Shown here: positions 40,560 through 50,178 of the stretch, one piece after another | How the letters are laid out: each line of letters opens with the position of its first letter | How positions within the stretch are numbered: the stretch's first letter is position 1 | Assembly (NCBI GenBank): GCA_002471575.1 | Contig: DKQG01000034.1 | Span: 102,571-166,570, forward strand | DNA from: Alphaproteobacteria bacterium UBA7314 | GTDB lineage: Bacteria > Pseudomonadota > Alphaproteobacteria > MPNO01 > UBA830 | Length of the DNA: 64,000 nucleotides | Reading direction: 5' to 3' | Notes under the pieces: generated by a model | The model's input: only the letters and a program-made list of their open reading frames with translations | Databases searched by the model: none | Told to the model about the DNA's origin: nothing | Made by a program: the position numbers and the translations under genes

Positions 40560-42341
40560 TTAGTTGGCCTGGCGGCGGAGAAATGCCGGAATTTCCAGCA
40601 AATCGTCTTCTGCCTGAGACGTTTGAACTCGGTCTTCAGGGTCTACGCCCGCCAAACGGCTTTGCTGAAGCGCGGTTTTCTGCAAATTTTCTGCAACAGG
40701 CACCGGTTTGGTAGGTGCGTGGGCGGTTTTCGCCTCGGATATTACTGTCGGCGGTTCATGGGTGGGAGTTTTACCGGTACGGGTGATCCGCTGAAACAGA
40801 TTTCCGCCACGGCGGCGCGAATCGTCTTTCTGGCTACCATTCAGCAAATCCGCTTCTTTAAAGGGGTCTGCGCCGGACACCGCTTCCGGGGGGCTTTTGG
40901 GATCGACCGGCGGCGGCGGGATGAAGGCGTCATTTTTGGCCACCAGAATCGGTTCCGGCGGTGTGGGGGCCTTCGGTTCTGGCGCTATTGCGGCCGCTGG
41001 AACGATTTCAGCAGGTTCTTCGGTATCAGGCGCGGCGGGTGCCTCAGTCACAGGCTCCGGCGTTTCCCCAACACCCAGTTTGGCGGGCTGTTCCGCTTCA
41101 ATAACCGTTTCCATCGTCGGTTTCTCAACAGGTTCCGGCGTGGGTGGGCTGGTTTCAACAGCCGGTTTTGACGGCTCTGCAGAGATCTCCCCCCGTGCCG
41201 CAGGTGTCGGGATCGGGGTCGTCGCCTTCTTTTCGGCAATTGGCTCATCCACTGTTTCCGCGGTTGCAGGTAGCGCTGTCGTTTCTTGGTCCGGCATCTC
41301 GGTTTCTTTGGCCCGAACCAGTTTTTGCGGTTGAGAATAAACCTTCAGGACCGGCCGGGGCTGGAACTCGGCCTGGGCGTCGATTCCGGTAGCGACAACC
41401 GATACGCGCATTTTTCCTTCAAGCGTCGAGTCCATGGTGGACCCGAAGATGATATTGGCATCGGCATCAACTTCCTCGCCGATCCGGTTAGCTGCCTCAT
41501 CGACTTCGAACAGCGTCATGTCCGGGCCGCCGGTGATATTGATCAGCACGCCACGCGCGCCTTTCATCGACACGTCGTCGAGCAGCGGGTTGGAGATCGC
41601 GGCTTCGGCCGCCAGGCGTGCCCGTTCTTCGCCATCGCCTTCACCGGTTCCCATCATGGCTTTGCCCATTTCGCTCATCACGGCGCGAATATCGGCAAAA
41701 TCCAGGTTGATCAGCCCGGGAACGACCATAAGGTCGGTGACCCCGCGAACGCCTGAATGGAGGACTTCGTCCGCCATGGTGAAGGCATCTGCAAACGTCG
41801 TCTTTTCGTTGGCGATCCGGAACAGGTTTTGGTTCGGGATTACGATCAGCGTATCGACATACTGCTGCATTTCTTCGATGCCAGCCTCTGCGATGCGCAT
41901 CCGGTTGATGCCTTCGAACTGAAAAGGTTTGGTCACGACACCTACGGTCAGGATGCCGTGTTCGCGCGCTAACCGGGCAATTACAGGAGCTGCACCAGTT
42001 CCGGTGCCGCCGCCCATGCCGGCCGTGATAAATACCATGTGAGCTGCACTCAGTGCTTCCATCAATTCGTCCATGGCTTCTTCCGCCGCCGCGCGGCCGA
42101 TGTCCGGGCGCGACCCGGCGCCAAGACCATGCGTAATACCTGGTCCAAGCTGGATTGGCCTGTCGGCCAGGGTCTGTGCCAGTGCCTGAGCATCGGTATT
42201 CGCTACCACGAAGTCGACGCCTTCAAGTTGCGATGAGATCATGTTGTTGACAGCGTTACCGCCGGCGCCGCCGACGCCGATTACGGTAATCCGCGGTTTC
42301 AGATGGTCCTGAGGTTCGGGAACGGTGAGATTGATGGTCAT
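40560..42341 (-). CDS. ftsZ: Cell division GTPase FtsZ
   Basis: This 593-residue tubulin homologue forms the division ring. The GTP-binding tubulin signature GGGTGTGAAPV lies at 110-120, and the GTPase T7 loop is in NLDFADIRAVMSEMGKAMMG. The core ends near residue 325; a Pro/Ala/Glu-rich linker of about 240 residues follows, then the conserved C-terminal peptide DLLEIPAFLRRQ that binds FtsA and ZapA-like partners. The long linker is typical of alphaproteobacteria and much longer than in E. coli. It is preceded by ftsA and is the last fts gene in the cluster. Confidence 0.97.
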   Translation of the reverse strand: MTINLTVPEPQDHLKPRITVIGVGGAGGNAVNNMISSQLEGVDFVVANTDAQALAQTLADRPIQLGPGITHGLGAGSRPDIGRAAAEEAMDELMEALSAAHMVFITAGMGGGTGTGAAPVIARLAREHGILTVGVVTKPFQFEGINRMRIAEAGIEEMQQYVDTLIVIPNQNLFRIANEKTTFADAFTMADEVLHSGVRGVTDLMVVPGLINLDFADIRAVMSEMGKAMMGTGEGDGEERARLAAEAAISNPLLDDVSMKGARGVLINITGGPDMTLFEVDEAANRIGEEVDADANIIFGSTMDSTLEGKMRVSVVATGIDAQAEFQPRPVLKVYSQPQKLVRAKETEMPDQETTALPATAETVDEPIAEKKATTPIPTPAARGEISAEPSKPAVETSPPTPEPVEKPTMETVIEAEQPAKLGVGETPEPVTEAPAAPDTEEPAEIVPAAAIAPEPKAPTPPEPILVAKNDAFIPPPPVDPKSPPEAVSGADPFKEADLLNGSQKDDSRRRGGNLFQRITRTGKTPTHEPPTVISEAKTAHAPTKPVPVAENLQKTALQQSRLAGVDPEDRVQTSQAEDDLLEIPAFLRRQAN

Positions 42342-42460
42342 TGAGGCCTCCTAGCCAGGGAAGGGACAGAACGGGTGGTGCCGATCCACCCGGGTCGGTG
42401 TTGCCGCAGGATCGTTGCGGGTTAGGTTGAAAGTTGCGGGGTCATGCGTTGGTAATGAGA

Positions 42461-43705
42461 TCAGAAACTCTCCTTCAGCCACTGGCCTATCCGGGCGATC
42501 CGGCTGACCGGTGCATTTTCGTTCGCGGGGGCGTCTTCGATGGTGCCAGCGTACTTCTCCACGCCGTATCGCAGAAGGCCAGCGCAGGTCGAAAAAGCGG
42601 GCCCGCTGGTTGCCTCTGCCAACCCGCTGATGCGGAGTGGCCGGCCGATACGGACCTGCTTTTCAAGAACCATGCCCGCTAGTTCGGGCACGCCGTGCAG
42701 CTGCGAGGCACCGCCGGTAAGAACCAGGCGACGTCCCGATACGCGGTCGGCGCTGCTGATTTCCATCCGTTCCCGGACCAACTCGAATGTTTCCTCGATG
42801 CGCGGCCGGATGATGCCGGTCAGTATGGAGCGTGGCACATGATTGGGTTGGTTGTGATCGTCTTCGCCGACCAGAGGAACGTCAATTATTTCATTGTCGT
42901 CTGATTGGGATGGAACAGCGCTGCCATAAAGTATCTTCATCCGTTCGGCATGCACCACAGGTGTCGATAGCCCGCGCGCGACATCGTTCGTCACGTGTCC
43001 GCCGCCTACCGGTATGGAATCTGCAAAAACCACCTGCCCATCGTAGAAAACGGCGATCGTCGTGGTGCCACCACCCATATCGACCAGTGTGACACCGAGG
43101 TCTTTCTCGTCTTCAACCAGACAGGAAAGGCCGCTGGCGTAGGGTGAAACGACGACTTCCTCGATATCGAGGTGACAGCGTGCAACACAGTTCTTAAGAT
43201 TGCGAACCGGACCGGGCGCGGCATTGATACGATGGAAGCTGACACCAAGCTGTTCGCCGAACATGCCGCGCGGATCGCGGATACCGCGATTGCCGTCGAT
43301 CGAGTACCCTACCGGCAGGCAATGAATCAGGTCGCGGTCTTCCGGCTGTTCGATCTGGAAGTTGCGTTCCCGAGCGCGCTGGATATCTGTCGCTGCGATT
43401 GGGTGCCCGGCAATCGATACTTCGATTTCTTGAATATGCGAATAGATCGCGCCTCCGGAAAGGTTGACGAAAATCCGGTCGATGCGTTCACCGGCAAGCT
43501 CTTCCGCGGCACTTATTGCGGTGAGGATGGCATTCTGCGTGGCTTCCATATCGATCACGGACCCGTTGCGCACGCCGGCAGACGCCTGTTGTGCGACGCC
43601 GATCACGCGTATCCCGCCTTCGGCGTTCATGTGTGCGATTAAACAGCATATTTTTGCGCTTCCGACGTCCAGTGCTGCAATGATTCCGGTCCGGAGTTTC
43701 GCCAT
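42461..43705 (-). CDS. ftsA: Cell division protein FtsA
   Basis: This 414-residue actin-like protein anchors FtsZ to the membrane. Nucleotide-binding motifs are IIAALDVGSAKICCLIA at the start and VTLVDMGGGTTTIAVF in the middle; an FtsA-specific 1C domain lies between (RDLIHCLPVGYSIDG). The C-terminal amphipathic membrane helix is visible as RIGQWLKESF. The gap to ftsZ is 119 bases and to ftsQ 46 bases. It is part of the dcw cluster. Confidence 0.95.
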   Translation of the reverse strand: MAKLRTGIIAALDVGSAKICCLIAHMNAEGGIRVIGVAQQASAGVRNGSVIDMEATQNAILTAISAAEELAGERIDRIFVNLSGGAIYSHIQEIEVSIAGHPIAATDIQRARERNFQIEQPEDRDLIHCLPVGYSIDGNRGIRDPRGMFGEQLGVSFHRINAAPGPVRNLKNCVARCHLDIEEVVVSPYASGLSCLVEDEKDLGVTLVDMGGGTTTIAVFYDGQVVFADSIPVGGGHVTNDVARGLSTPVVHAERMKILYGSAVPSQSDDNEIIDVPLVGEDDHNQPNHVPRSILTGIIRPRIEETFELVRERMEISSADRVSGRRLVLTGGASQLHGVPELAGMVLEKQVRIGRPLRISGLAEATSGPAFSTCAGLLRYGVEKYAGTIEDAPANENAPVSRIARIGQWLKESF

Positions 43706-43751
43706 CCTCAGACAGCCCCTCGATACCGGCCTGCATTAAGGTCAAATATCA

Positions 43752-44627
43752 TTATGTATTCTTTCCCTTGCGATGACTGACCTTGCGATTGCTGCCGGTG
43801 CGGTCCGCGCGGGTCCGGACGATAAGCTGGTCCGGTATCCGCAGGTCGATCGACAACAGGTCCTGTTTGAGTAGTTTGTGTTCCCGTTCCAGCCGCGCGA
43901 AACGACGCCAGGCCGCTTCCGGATCATTCTCCGGCAAGCGTACATCCACGCCATTGTCCATGCGGATATTCCATCGGCGGTCGCCGACACGGACGGCTGC
44001 ATTGACACGCTGCTTCAGCTCCGGCTCACGGGCAAGGATCGTCATCAATGCGTTAGCGTGCGCCGGCGCATCCTTACCGACGACAACAAGGAGATCGCGA
44101 AACCTTTCCAGGTTGCGGGAGGTAATGATGGTGCCTTCGTCGTCAACGAGCACCAGTTTGTTTTCGCGCTGCCAGAGCGCCATGGGGCGGCGTTCGAGAA
44201 TTTTCACGCGAATGGTATTCGGAAACTGCCGTTCAATGCTGGCCGCCCGAATCCAGGGCAGGGTTTCTAGCCGTTCACGAGTATATTTCAGGTCGACCGC
44301 CAGTAACGGATCACCTCGTTCGATGTTCAGTACCCGGGTGATGCGGTCCGGAGATTCGTGCCGGCGTCCCTGCAGCAGAATTTGATCCACCCGCAGGCCC
44401 GCATCACCCATATGGGTTGCCGCCGATTGCCAAGCGGAATGCATTGCGTTGCCGACCCATCCCGACTGCCAGAGCCATGCCGGGCCGCCCAGCGCGAGTG
44501 CAAATATCGCTGTGACGCCTAGCGCGCGCAGCGACCGGCGCGTCCACGGCGGCATCGGGCGTTTGCGCACGGATTTGGCGCGCTTGCCTTTCGTTGGCTT
44601 TTCCTGCTTCAGATTTATCCATCGCAT
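43752..44627 (-). CDS. ftsQ: Cell division protein FtsQ
   Basis: This 291-residue single-pass membrane protein links the early and late division machinery. A basic cytoplasmic N-terminus (about 30 residues, rich in Lys and Arg) is followed by one membrane segment (LRALGVTAIFALALGGPAWLW region), then the POTRA domain (VDQILLQGRRHESPDRITRV) and the beta domain (IKILERRPMALWQRENKLVL, VDDEGTIIT). TGGAGA precedes the ATG, which lies 13 bases inside ddl. Confidence 0.92.
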   Translation of the reverse strand: MRWINLKQEKPTKGKRAKSVRKRPMPPWTRRSLRALGVTAIFALALGGPAWLWQSGWVGNAMHSAWQSAATHMGDAGLRVDQILLQGRRHESPDRITRVLNIERGDPLLAVDLKYTRERLETLPWIRAASIERQFPNTIRVKILERRPMALWQRENKLVLVDDEGTIITSRNLERFRDLLVVVGKDAPAHANALMTILAREPELKQRVNAAVRVGDRRWNIRMDNGVDVRLPENDPEAAWRRFARLEREHKLLKQDLLSIDLRIPDQLIVRTRADRTGSNRKVSHRKGKNT

Positions 44628-45538
44628 AATGCGTTCTCCACCATCCAGCGAACAAGTTCGCCGAATTCGATCCCTGCATAGGCGGCCTGCTCGGGAACGA
44701 GCGACAGCGGCGTCATGCCGGGCTGAGTGTTGACTTCGAGAAGAAAAAGATCGCCTGGCTCTCCGGCATGATCGTCGTACACAAAGTCAGCGCGCGAGAT
44801 GCCGCGGCACCCCAGTGCTTTGTGCGCGCGTACCGCATAATCCATTGCAGCCGCGTAGGCATCTGCGTGGATCGGCGCGGGAACCAGATGTTCCGCCCGC
44901 CCCTCGGTGTACTTGGCTTCATAGTCGTAGAAGCCCTCGAAGGCGCGTATCTCGGTCACGCCGAGCGCTTCCTCACCCATGACCGACACCGTGATTTCGC
45001 GACCGTCAATAAAGCTTTCGAGCATCATGCGGCTGCCATAGGTCCAGATTTCGTTCCCCCCCAAAGCAGCGACATCTTCCTCGGTCCGGATGATGCGCAC
45101 GCCAATGCTGGAGCCTTCATTGAGGGGTTTAATGACGTAAGGCAGCTCGATGCGGTTCCCCGAGTCGAATTCCGTTCGGGTCACGATCCTGTGGTCCGGA
45201 CATGGAATACCCGCCGTCTTGAAAAGGTGTTTGGCCACGGGTTTGTCCATTGCCAGGGCCGAAGCCAGGACGCCGGAGTGGGTGTAGCGAACTCCCAAGC
45301 ATTCCAGAATGCCTTGAATGCAGCCGTCTTCGCCATAGGGCCCGTGCAGGGCGTTGTAGACGACATCTGGTGGCGGGGTGAGCGCTTCGACCAGCGCAGG
45401 GAGGTCGCGTCTCACATCGATTTCGCGCACATCGTAACCAGCCTCCCGAAGTGCCGCAGTGATTTTGTCGCTGCCCATCAGCGAGACTTCGCGTTCGCTC
45501 GACCAGCCACCGGCAAGAACTGCTACGGATGCATTCAT
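44615..45538 (-). CDS. ddl: D-alanine-D-alanine ligase
   Basis: This 307-residue ATP-grasp enzyme joins two D-Ala residues for the peptidoglycan stem. Motifs seen are GGWSSEREVSLMGSDK (substrate entry), NALHGPYGEDGCIQG, HSGVLASALAMDK, YVIKPLNEGSSIGV, and the metal-binding LLEVNTQPGMTPLSLVPEQ. The ATG at 45538 overlaps the murB stop; the longer upstream frame lies inside murB. Located between murB and ftsQ, the usual ddlB position. Confidence 0.95.
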   Translation of the reverse strand: MNASVAVLAGGWSSEREVSLMGSDKITAALREAGYDVREIDVRRDLPALVEALTPPPDVVYNALHGPYGEDGCIQGILECLGVRYTHSGVLASALAMDKPVAKHLFKTAGIPCPDHRIVTRTEFDSGNRIELPYVIKPLNEGSSIGVRIIRTEEDVAALGGNEIWTYGSRMMLESFIDGREITVSVMGEEALGVTEIRAFEGFYDYEAKYTEGRAEHLVPAPIHADAYAAAMDYAVRAHKALGCRGISRADFVYDDHAGEPGDLFLLEVNTQPGMTPLSLVPEQAAYAGIEFGELVRWMVENALCDG

Positions 45539-46461
45539 GACGCACCCTCCGCCGGGGTACCGATTCGTCTGATCTCCCACTTTAGATCGACGCCAGAATG
45601 TTCCCTGACCCGGCGACGCACTTCTTCGCCCAGGGACTCGAGATCGTGGGCCGACGCATTGCCGCGATTGATTAGGAAGTTGCAATGCTGTTCCGACACC
45701 ATCGCGTCGCCGATGACAAGACCGCGGCAACCGGCTGCATCGATCAATTCCCAGGCCTTTGAGTCAGCCGGGTTTTTGAAGGTTGAGCCCCCCGTCCGCT
45801 TCTGGATCGGTTGGGATGATTTTCGGTCGCCGATTATTTTCGTCATCCGGGCATCGATATCGGCCTGATCGTCCAGCATACCACGCAGCCGCGCGGACAC
45901 GAATATCCAATCCTCGTTCACGATACTGTGGCGATAGTTAAACCCAAACTCTGCGTGGGAGAGGTTGTGAATACGCCCCGCACGATCCAGGGCCTGCGCA
46001 GATACGAGGACGTCTGAAATCTCTCGTCCGTAGGCACCTGCGTTCATGCGCAGTGCTCCGCCGATGGTGCCCGGGATGCCGTTCAGGAATTCCAGGCCCG
46101 CCAGAGATTTGTTGCGGCAGGCGCGGGATACTGCGACATCCAGCGCACCGGCTTCAGCTATCACGTCGTTGCCATCGAACGATATATCGCTGAAATTTTT
46201 ACCGAGATGGATGACCACGCCTGGTACGCCGCCGTCGAGGATCAGCACGTTAGAACCCAGGCCCAACACCGTCACGTCGATACCGGCATCGATGCCCTGA
46301 AGAAATACGCGAAGGTCGTCGATATCCGAAGGCCGGAACAGAATTTCTGCTGCGCCGCCCGTTCTGAACCAGCTTATCCCATCCAGCGAGGCGTTTTCCG
46401 TTATCTCGCCACGTACCGCGGGCATTCTGTTGATCTTGCGGGGCAGGGCATTAGCCAGCAT
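45535..46461 (-). CDS. murB: UDP-N-acetylenolpyruvoylglucosamine reductase
   Basis: This 308-residue FAD enzyme makes UDP-N-acetylmuramate. The FAD-binding domain shows in WFRTGGAAEILFRP and LGLGSNVLILDGGV; GIPGTIGGALRMNAGAYG is the nearby conserved loop, and the catalytic Ser lies in GDAMVSEQHCNFLINRG. I chose the ATG at 46461 because it overlaps the murC stop as TAATG, which is how neighbouring genes here are coupled; an in-frame start at 46506 would lie inside murC. The C-terminus matches type I/II MurB of alphaproteobacteria. Confidence 0.94.
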   Translation of the reverse strand: MLANALPRKINRMPAVRGEITENASLDGISWFRTGGAAEILFRPSDIDDLRVFLQGIDAGIDVTVLGLGSNVLILDGGVPGVVIHLGKNFSDISFDGNDVIAEAGALDVAVSRACRNKSLAGLEFLNGIPGTIGGALRMNAGAYGREISDVLVSAQALDRAGRIHNLSHAEFGFNYRHSIVNEDWIFVSARLRGMLDDQADIDARMTKIIGDRKSSQPIQKRTGGSTFKNPADSKAWELIDAAGCRGLVIGDAMVSEQHCNFLINRGNASAHDLESLGEEVRRRVREHSGVDLKWEIRRIGTPAEGAS

Positions 46462-47906
46462 TAGGCGCCTTCCCCGGATGAAGCGGCGGTATTTCCGACG
46501 TTCCATAGTACCGATAATGCACCCGGTAGGTCGTTGGCCCAGGCCGTGATGTTCCCTGCGCCGAGACAGACGACGAAATCTTCTGGCTCCGCCAGCTGGG
46601 CGATCAGGCCCGGTAGCGCTTCCGGGGTCTCCAGCGCCAATACATCCCGGTGTCCTCGGCTACGTAATCCTTCTATCAGCGCATCCCGATCGTATCCGTC
46701 TAACGGCGGTTCTCCGGCGGAGTATATGTCGGTGACGATGACTGTGTCTGCATCGTTGAAACAAGTGCAGAATTCACCGAACAGGTCGCGCAGACGTGTG
46801 TACCGATGCGGCTGGACGACTGCGATAACATTGCGCGTGGTACTGGTACGGGCAGCGGCCAGCACCGCTGAAATTTCCACCGGGTGGTGACCGTAATCGT
46901 CGATTACCGTGACGTCGTTTACGACACCTGTGCGAGTAAAACGCCGCTTTACGCCACTGAAATCAGCGAGTGCGCGGCGGATGACATCCGTTTCGATACC
47001 GATTTCACAGGCGATGGCGATCGCGGCTAGCGTATTGCGGATATTGTGATCGCCGACCATCGGCATGGTGAAATTGCCGAGTTCGCTGGTTATTGCGGTC
47101 ACCCGGTCGGAAATGACGACTGTAAAGCTCGATCCCGCTGGATCGGCCGAGATATCTATTGCCCGTATGTCAGCCTGGGGACTCAGCCCGTACGTGACGA
47201 TTCGGCGGTCCGCCACCTGCGGGATAAGCGCCTGCACCTCCACGTCGTCGATACACATTGTCGCAAATCCGTAGAACGGGATGTTTTGGACGAATTTGGC
47301 GAAAGCAGCTTTCAGCGTGTCGAAATCGCCGTAGTGATCGAGGTGTTCCGGATCGATATTTGTGACTACAGCGATGGTCGCAGGCAGTTTCGTGAACGTG
47401 CCGTCGGATTCGTCGGCCTCGACCACGATCCATTCGCCGCTGCCGAGCCTGGCGTTGGTGCCGTAAGCGTTGATGATGCCGCCATTGATGACCGTTGGAT
47501 CAAATTGTCCGGCATCGAGGACCGAGGCAACAATGGATGTCGTCGTCGTCTTGCCATGGGTGCCGGCAACGGCAATGCCCCATTTGAGCCGCATGATTTC
47601 CGCCAGCATCTCGGCCCGCGGCACCACGGGGATCAGTCGCAACCGCGCCTCGACAACCTCCGGGTTATCTGGTTTGACTGCGGAAGAGATTACCACGACT
47701 TCGGCGTTGCCCAAGTTTTCGCCGCGATGCCCGATAGAGATATTGATGCCCAGATCGCGAAGCCGTCTGACGTTTGCGCCGTCAGCGATGTCGCTGCCCT
47801 GAACTGCGTAATTGAGATTGTGCAGGATTTCCGCGATGCCGCTCATCCCGATGCCGCCGATGCCGACGAAATGAATGGTGCCGATGCTGAGAGGAAGCGA
47901 CTTCAT
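46461..47906 (-). CDS. murC: UDP-N-acetylmuramate-L-alanine ligase
   Basis: This 481-residue Mur ligase adds L-Ala to UDP-MurNAc. The N-terminal UDP-binding GIGGIGMSGIAEIL, the ATP-binding GTHGKTTTTSIV at about 116-127, the VVEADESDGTF Mg-site region and VIDDYGHHPVEI are all present. It is coupled to murG by ATGA and to murB by TAATG. Confidence 0.96.
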   Translation of the reverse strand: MKSLPLSIGTIHFVGIGGIGMSGIAEILHNLNYAVQGSDIADGANVRRLRDLGINISIGHRGENLGNAEVVVISSAVKPDNPEVVEARLRLIPVVPRAEMLAEIMRLKWGIAVAGTHGKTTTTSIVASVLDAGQFDPTVINGGIINAYGTNARLGSGEWIVVEADESDGTFTKLPATIAVVTNIDPEHLDHYGDFDTLKAAFAKFVQNIPFYGFATMCIDDVEVQALIPQVADRRIVTYGLSPQADIRAIDISADPAGSSFTVVISDRVTAITSELGNFTMPMVGDHNIRNTLAAIAIACEIGIETDVIRRALADFSGVKRRFTRTGVVNDVTVIDDYGHHPVEISAVLAAARTSTTRNVIAVVQPHRYTRLRDLFGEFCTCFNDADTVIVTDIYSAGEPPLDGYDRDALIEGLRSRGHRDVLALETPEALPGLIAQLAEPEDFVVCLGAGNITAWANDLPGALSVLWNVGNTAASSGEGA

Positions 47907-49057
47907 GCCGCGATCTCCCTTACACGGTCGCTGGCTGGTCCGGCACCGCCATTTGGGCGCGTGCCGCTCAGCCGCTCGACTTGGTCCGCAACCGCTTCGG
48001 CGGCGTTGCGTCCGCCCAACGACTTTGCCGCCTTGGCGGCATTAGTCAGCGTATTGGTCAGGTTGACGAAACCCTCCAACCTGATGGTAAGCGATTCAGG
48101 AGTGAATCCGTCCTGCGGCATTAACCAGCCTGCTTCGTGATCGTCGATGGACTTGGCGTTCGCCGTTTGGTGGTCGTCCAGCGCGTGCGGGTAGGGTACC
48201 AGGATCGCCGGTCGACCCATTTCGGCCAGTTCTGCGATAGTCGAGGCGCCTGCCCGCGTAATCACGATGTGGGCTGCGGCCATGCGATCCGGAACATCGT
48301 CAAAGAATGTCGCAAGCTCTGGTGATATGCCGACGCTGTCGTATGTTTCCCGGACACGATCCAAATCCTCTGCCCGGCACTGCTGAACGATGGCGAACCG
48401 CCGGCGTAGGGCTTCAGGCATATCTGCGATGGCCCGCGGCACCACGTCGCTGAAGATCTTTGCGCCCAGGCTACCGCCGAGTATCAGGATTTTTATGCCT
48501 TCACCGTTGGGCCCCACTGGCGGATAGGGGCGATTGCGAATTTCCGTAAAGGGCTGACGCACAGGATTCCCAGTCATGACGACCTTGACCGCGTTTTCAG
48601 GTGAAACGCCTTCGGTTTCGGCGAAGGATGTGGCGATCATCGACACCCGACCGGCTACCAGATGGTTAGCACGGCCGAGCACCGCGTTTTGTTCGTGAAT
48701 AACGGTAGGCAGACTGCGGATGATAGCGGCAAGCATGGTTGGCACCGACGGATAACCGCCGAACCCTACGATGCAACGAGGACGGAACCTCCGGAATAGG
48801 CGGCACGCCTGAGCTACGCCGATACCGATTGACAACACTGCTTTAGCCTTCGCAACGAACCCACCACCGATACCCGATGCGCTGATTCGATGCACGGCGA
48901 CTTCCGGCATTACGCTGCCGAGATCCATGCCGCGCGCGTCGGTAATCAGCGATACAGTGTAGCCTCGCGAGATCAACGCTTCGGCGACTGCGATCGCAGG
49001 GAATATGTGCCCGCCCGTACCACCGGCGGCGAGCATGATATGCCGATTGTTGGTCAT
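47903..49057 (-). CDS. murG: UDP-GlcNAc:lipid I transferase MurG
   Basis: This 384-residue GT28 glycosyltransferase attaches GlcNAc to lipid I on the inner face of the cytoplasmic membrane, giving lipid II. The first glycine-rich loop AAGGTGGHIFPAIAVA, the second motif VGFGGYPSVP, LGGSLGAKIFSDVVP and the UDP-GlcNAc site HIVITRAGASTIAELAEMG are clear. The ATG at 49057 overlaps the ftsW stop. The C-terminal 40 residues are more variable, as usual. Confidence 0.95.
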   Translation of the reverse strand: MTNNRHIMLAAGGTGGHIFPAIAVAEALISRGYTVSLITDARGMDLGSVMPEVAVHRISASGIGGGFVAKAKAVLSIGIGVAQACRLFRRFRPRCIVGFGGYPSVPTMLAAIIRSLPTVIHEQNAVLGRANHLVAGRVSMIATSFAETEGVSPENAVKVVMTGNPVRQPFTEIRNRPYPPVGPNGEGIKILILGGSLGAKIFSDVVPRAIADMPEALRRRFAIVQQCRAEDLDRVRETYDSVGISPELATFFDDVPDRMAAAHIVITRAGASTIAELAEMGRPAILVPYPHALDDHQTANAKSIDDHEAGWLMPQDGFTPESLTIRLEGFVNLTNTLTNAAKAAKSLGGRNAAEAVADQVERLSGTRPNGGAGPASDRVREIAA

Positions 49058-50178
49058 CGCTGTGACTCCGCACCTACGCGCTTGCGGGTCAGCGCCAGCA
49101 GGAAGCCAATACAAAGCCCCATCGCGATCAGGGATGAACCGCCATAGGAAACAAACGGCAGTGTCATTCCCTTAGTTGGAATAAGCCGTAGGGTGGAACC
49201 CATATTGATCACGGCCTGCAACCCGAACTGGACCAACAAACCCGCCGTTGCCAGCAAGATGAAGAGATCTGTCTCCTGCAGCGCCCGGGCAAACCCGCGC
49301 AGGACAATAAAGGCGAACAGGCCGACAATGATCAGACAGACGAATAGACCGAATTCTTCGCCCGCGACGGCAAATACGAAGTCGGAATGCGCGTCAGGCA
49401 GTACTTCCTTGACGGTGCCTTCGCCCGGGCCGCGCCCGAAAAGACCGCCATTGATAAAAGCTTCCAGTGAACGATCGACCTGGTAGCTGTCGCCCGAAGA
49501 AGGATCTAGAAACCGGTCGATGCGGCTGGCGACGTGATGCAGCGTGAAATAGGCAGCAGCCAGTGCAGCCGCACCACCGACGATGAGCAGGACCGCCCAG
49601 TAGAGCGGAAGCCCGGCCAGAAAGAATTGGGCAGACCAAACCACCGATATTACGACGGACATCCCGACATCGGGCTGCAGAAGCAGGAGACCGACAATAG
49701 TGCCGAATGAGGCAATGGATATCAGATTGCCGTGCTTTATGTCACCAGTCCGTGCCGATGCGAACAACCAGGCGGCTACCACCGCGAAAGCGGGTTTTAA
49801 AAATTCTGATGGCTGGACGGAGATCGGGCCGAGACCAATCCAGCGTCGCGCTCCTTTGACTTCTGTCCCTATGACGAACGTCGCGACAACAAGAAGAGAA
49901 AATATTGTAAGAGTGACTATCGCCGCCCGAAAAACCCCTGTGGGAGAGAGCAGCGATGCACCTATCATCAGGACGAGCGCGACCGGGAGATAAATAAGCT
50001 GGCGCCGCGCGAAATAGAAATAATCCAGACCGATGCGCTCTGCGACGGCCGGGCTTGCGGCGAGCGCCATGATGATGCCGAACGCGATCAGGGCGCCGAC
50101 CGCGGTAAGCGTCCAGCGGTCGACCGTCCACCACCAGCGGCCAAGCACCGACGTGTCGGAACGGGCAAAGACGTTCAT
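49054..50178 (-). CDS. ftsW: Lipid II polymerase FtsW
   Basis: This 374-residue SEDS-family glycosyltransferase polymerises lipid II at the septum with FtsI. About ten hydrophobic segments are visible from residue 25 on. Family motifs include GARRWIGLGPISVQPSE, the long periplasmic loop with DSYQVDRSLEAFINGGLFGR and GPGEGTVKEVLPDAHSDFVF, and the signature TLRLIPTKGMTLPFVSYGG near the end. The ATG at 50178 overlaps the murD stop by ATGA. Confidence 0.95.
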   Translation of the reverse strand: MNVFARSDTSVLGRWWWTVDRWTLTAVGALIAFGIIMALAASPAVAERIGLDYFYFARRQLIYLPVALVLMIGASLLSPTGVFRAAIVTLTIFSLLVVATFVIGTEVKGARRWIGLGPISVQPSEFLKPAFAVVAAWLFASARTGDIKHGNLISIASFGTIVGLLLLQPDVGMSVVISVVWSAQFFLAGLPLYWAVLLIVGGAAALAAAYFTLHHVASRIDRFLDPSSGDSYQVDRSLEAFINGGLFGRGPGEGTVKEVLPDAHSDFVFAVAGEEFGLFVCLIIVGLFAFIVLRGFARALQETDLFILLATAGLLVQFGLQAVINMGSTLRLIPTKGMTLPFVSYGGSSLIAMGLCIGFLLALTRKRVGAESQR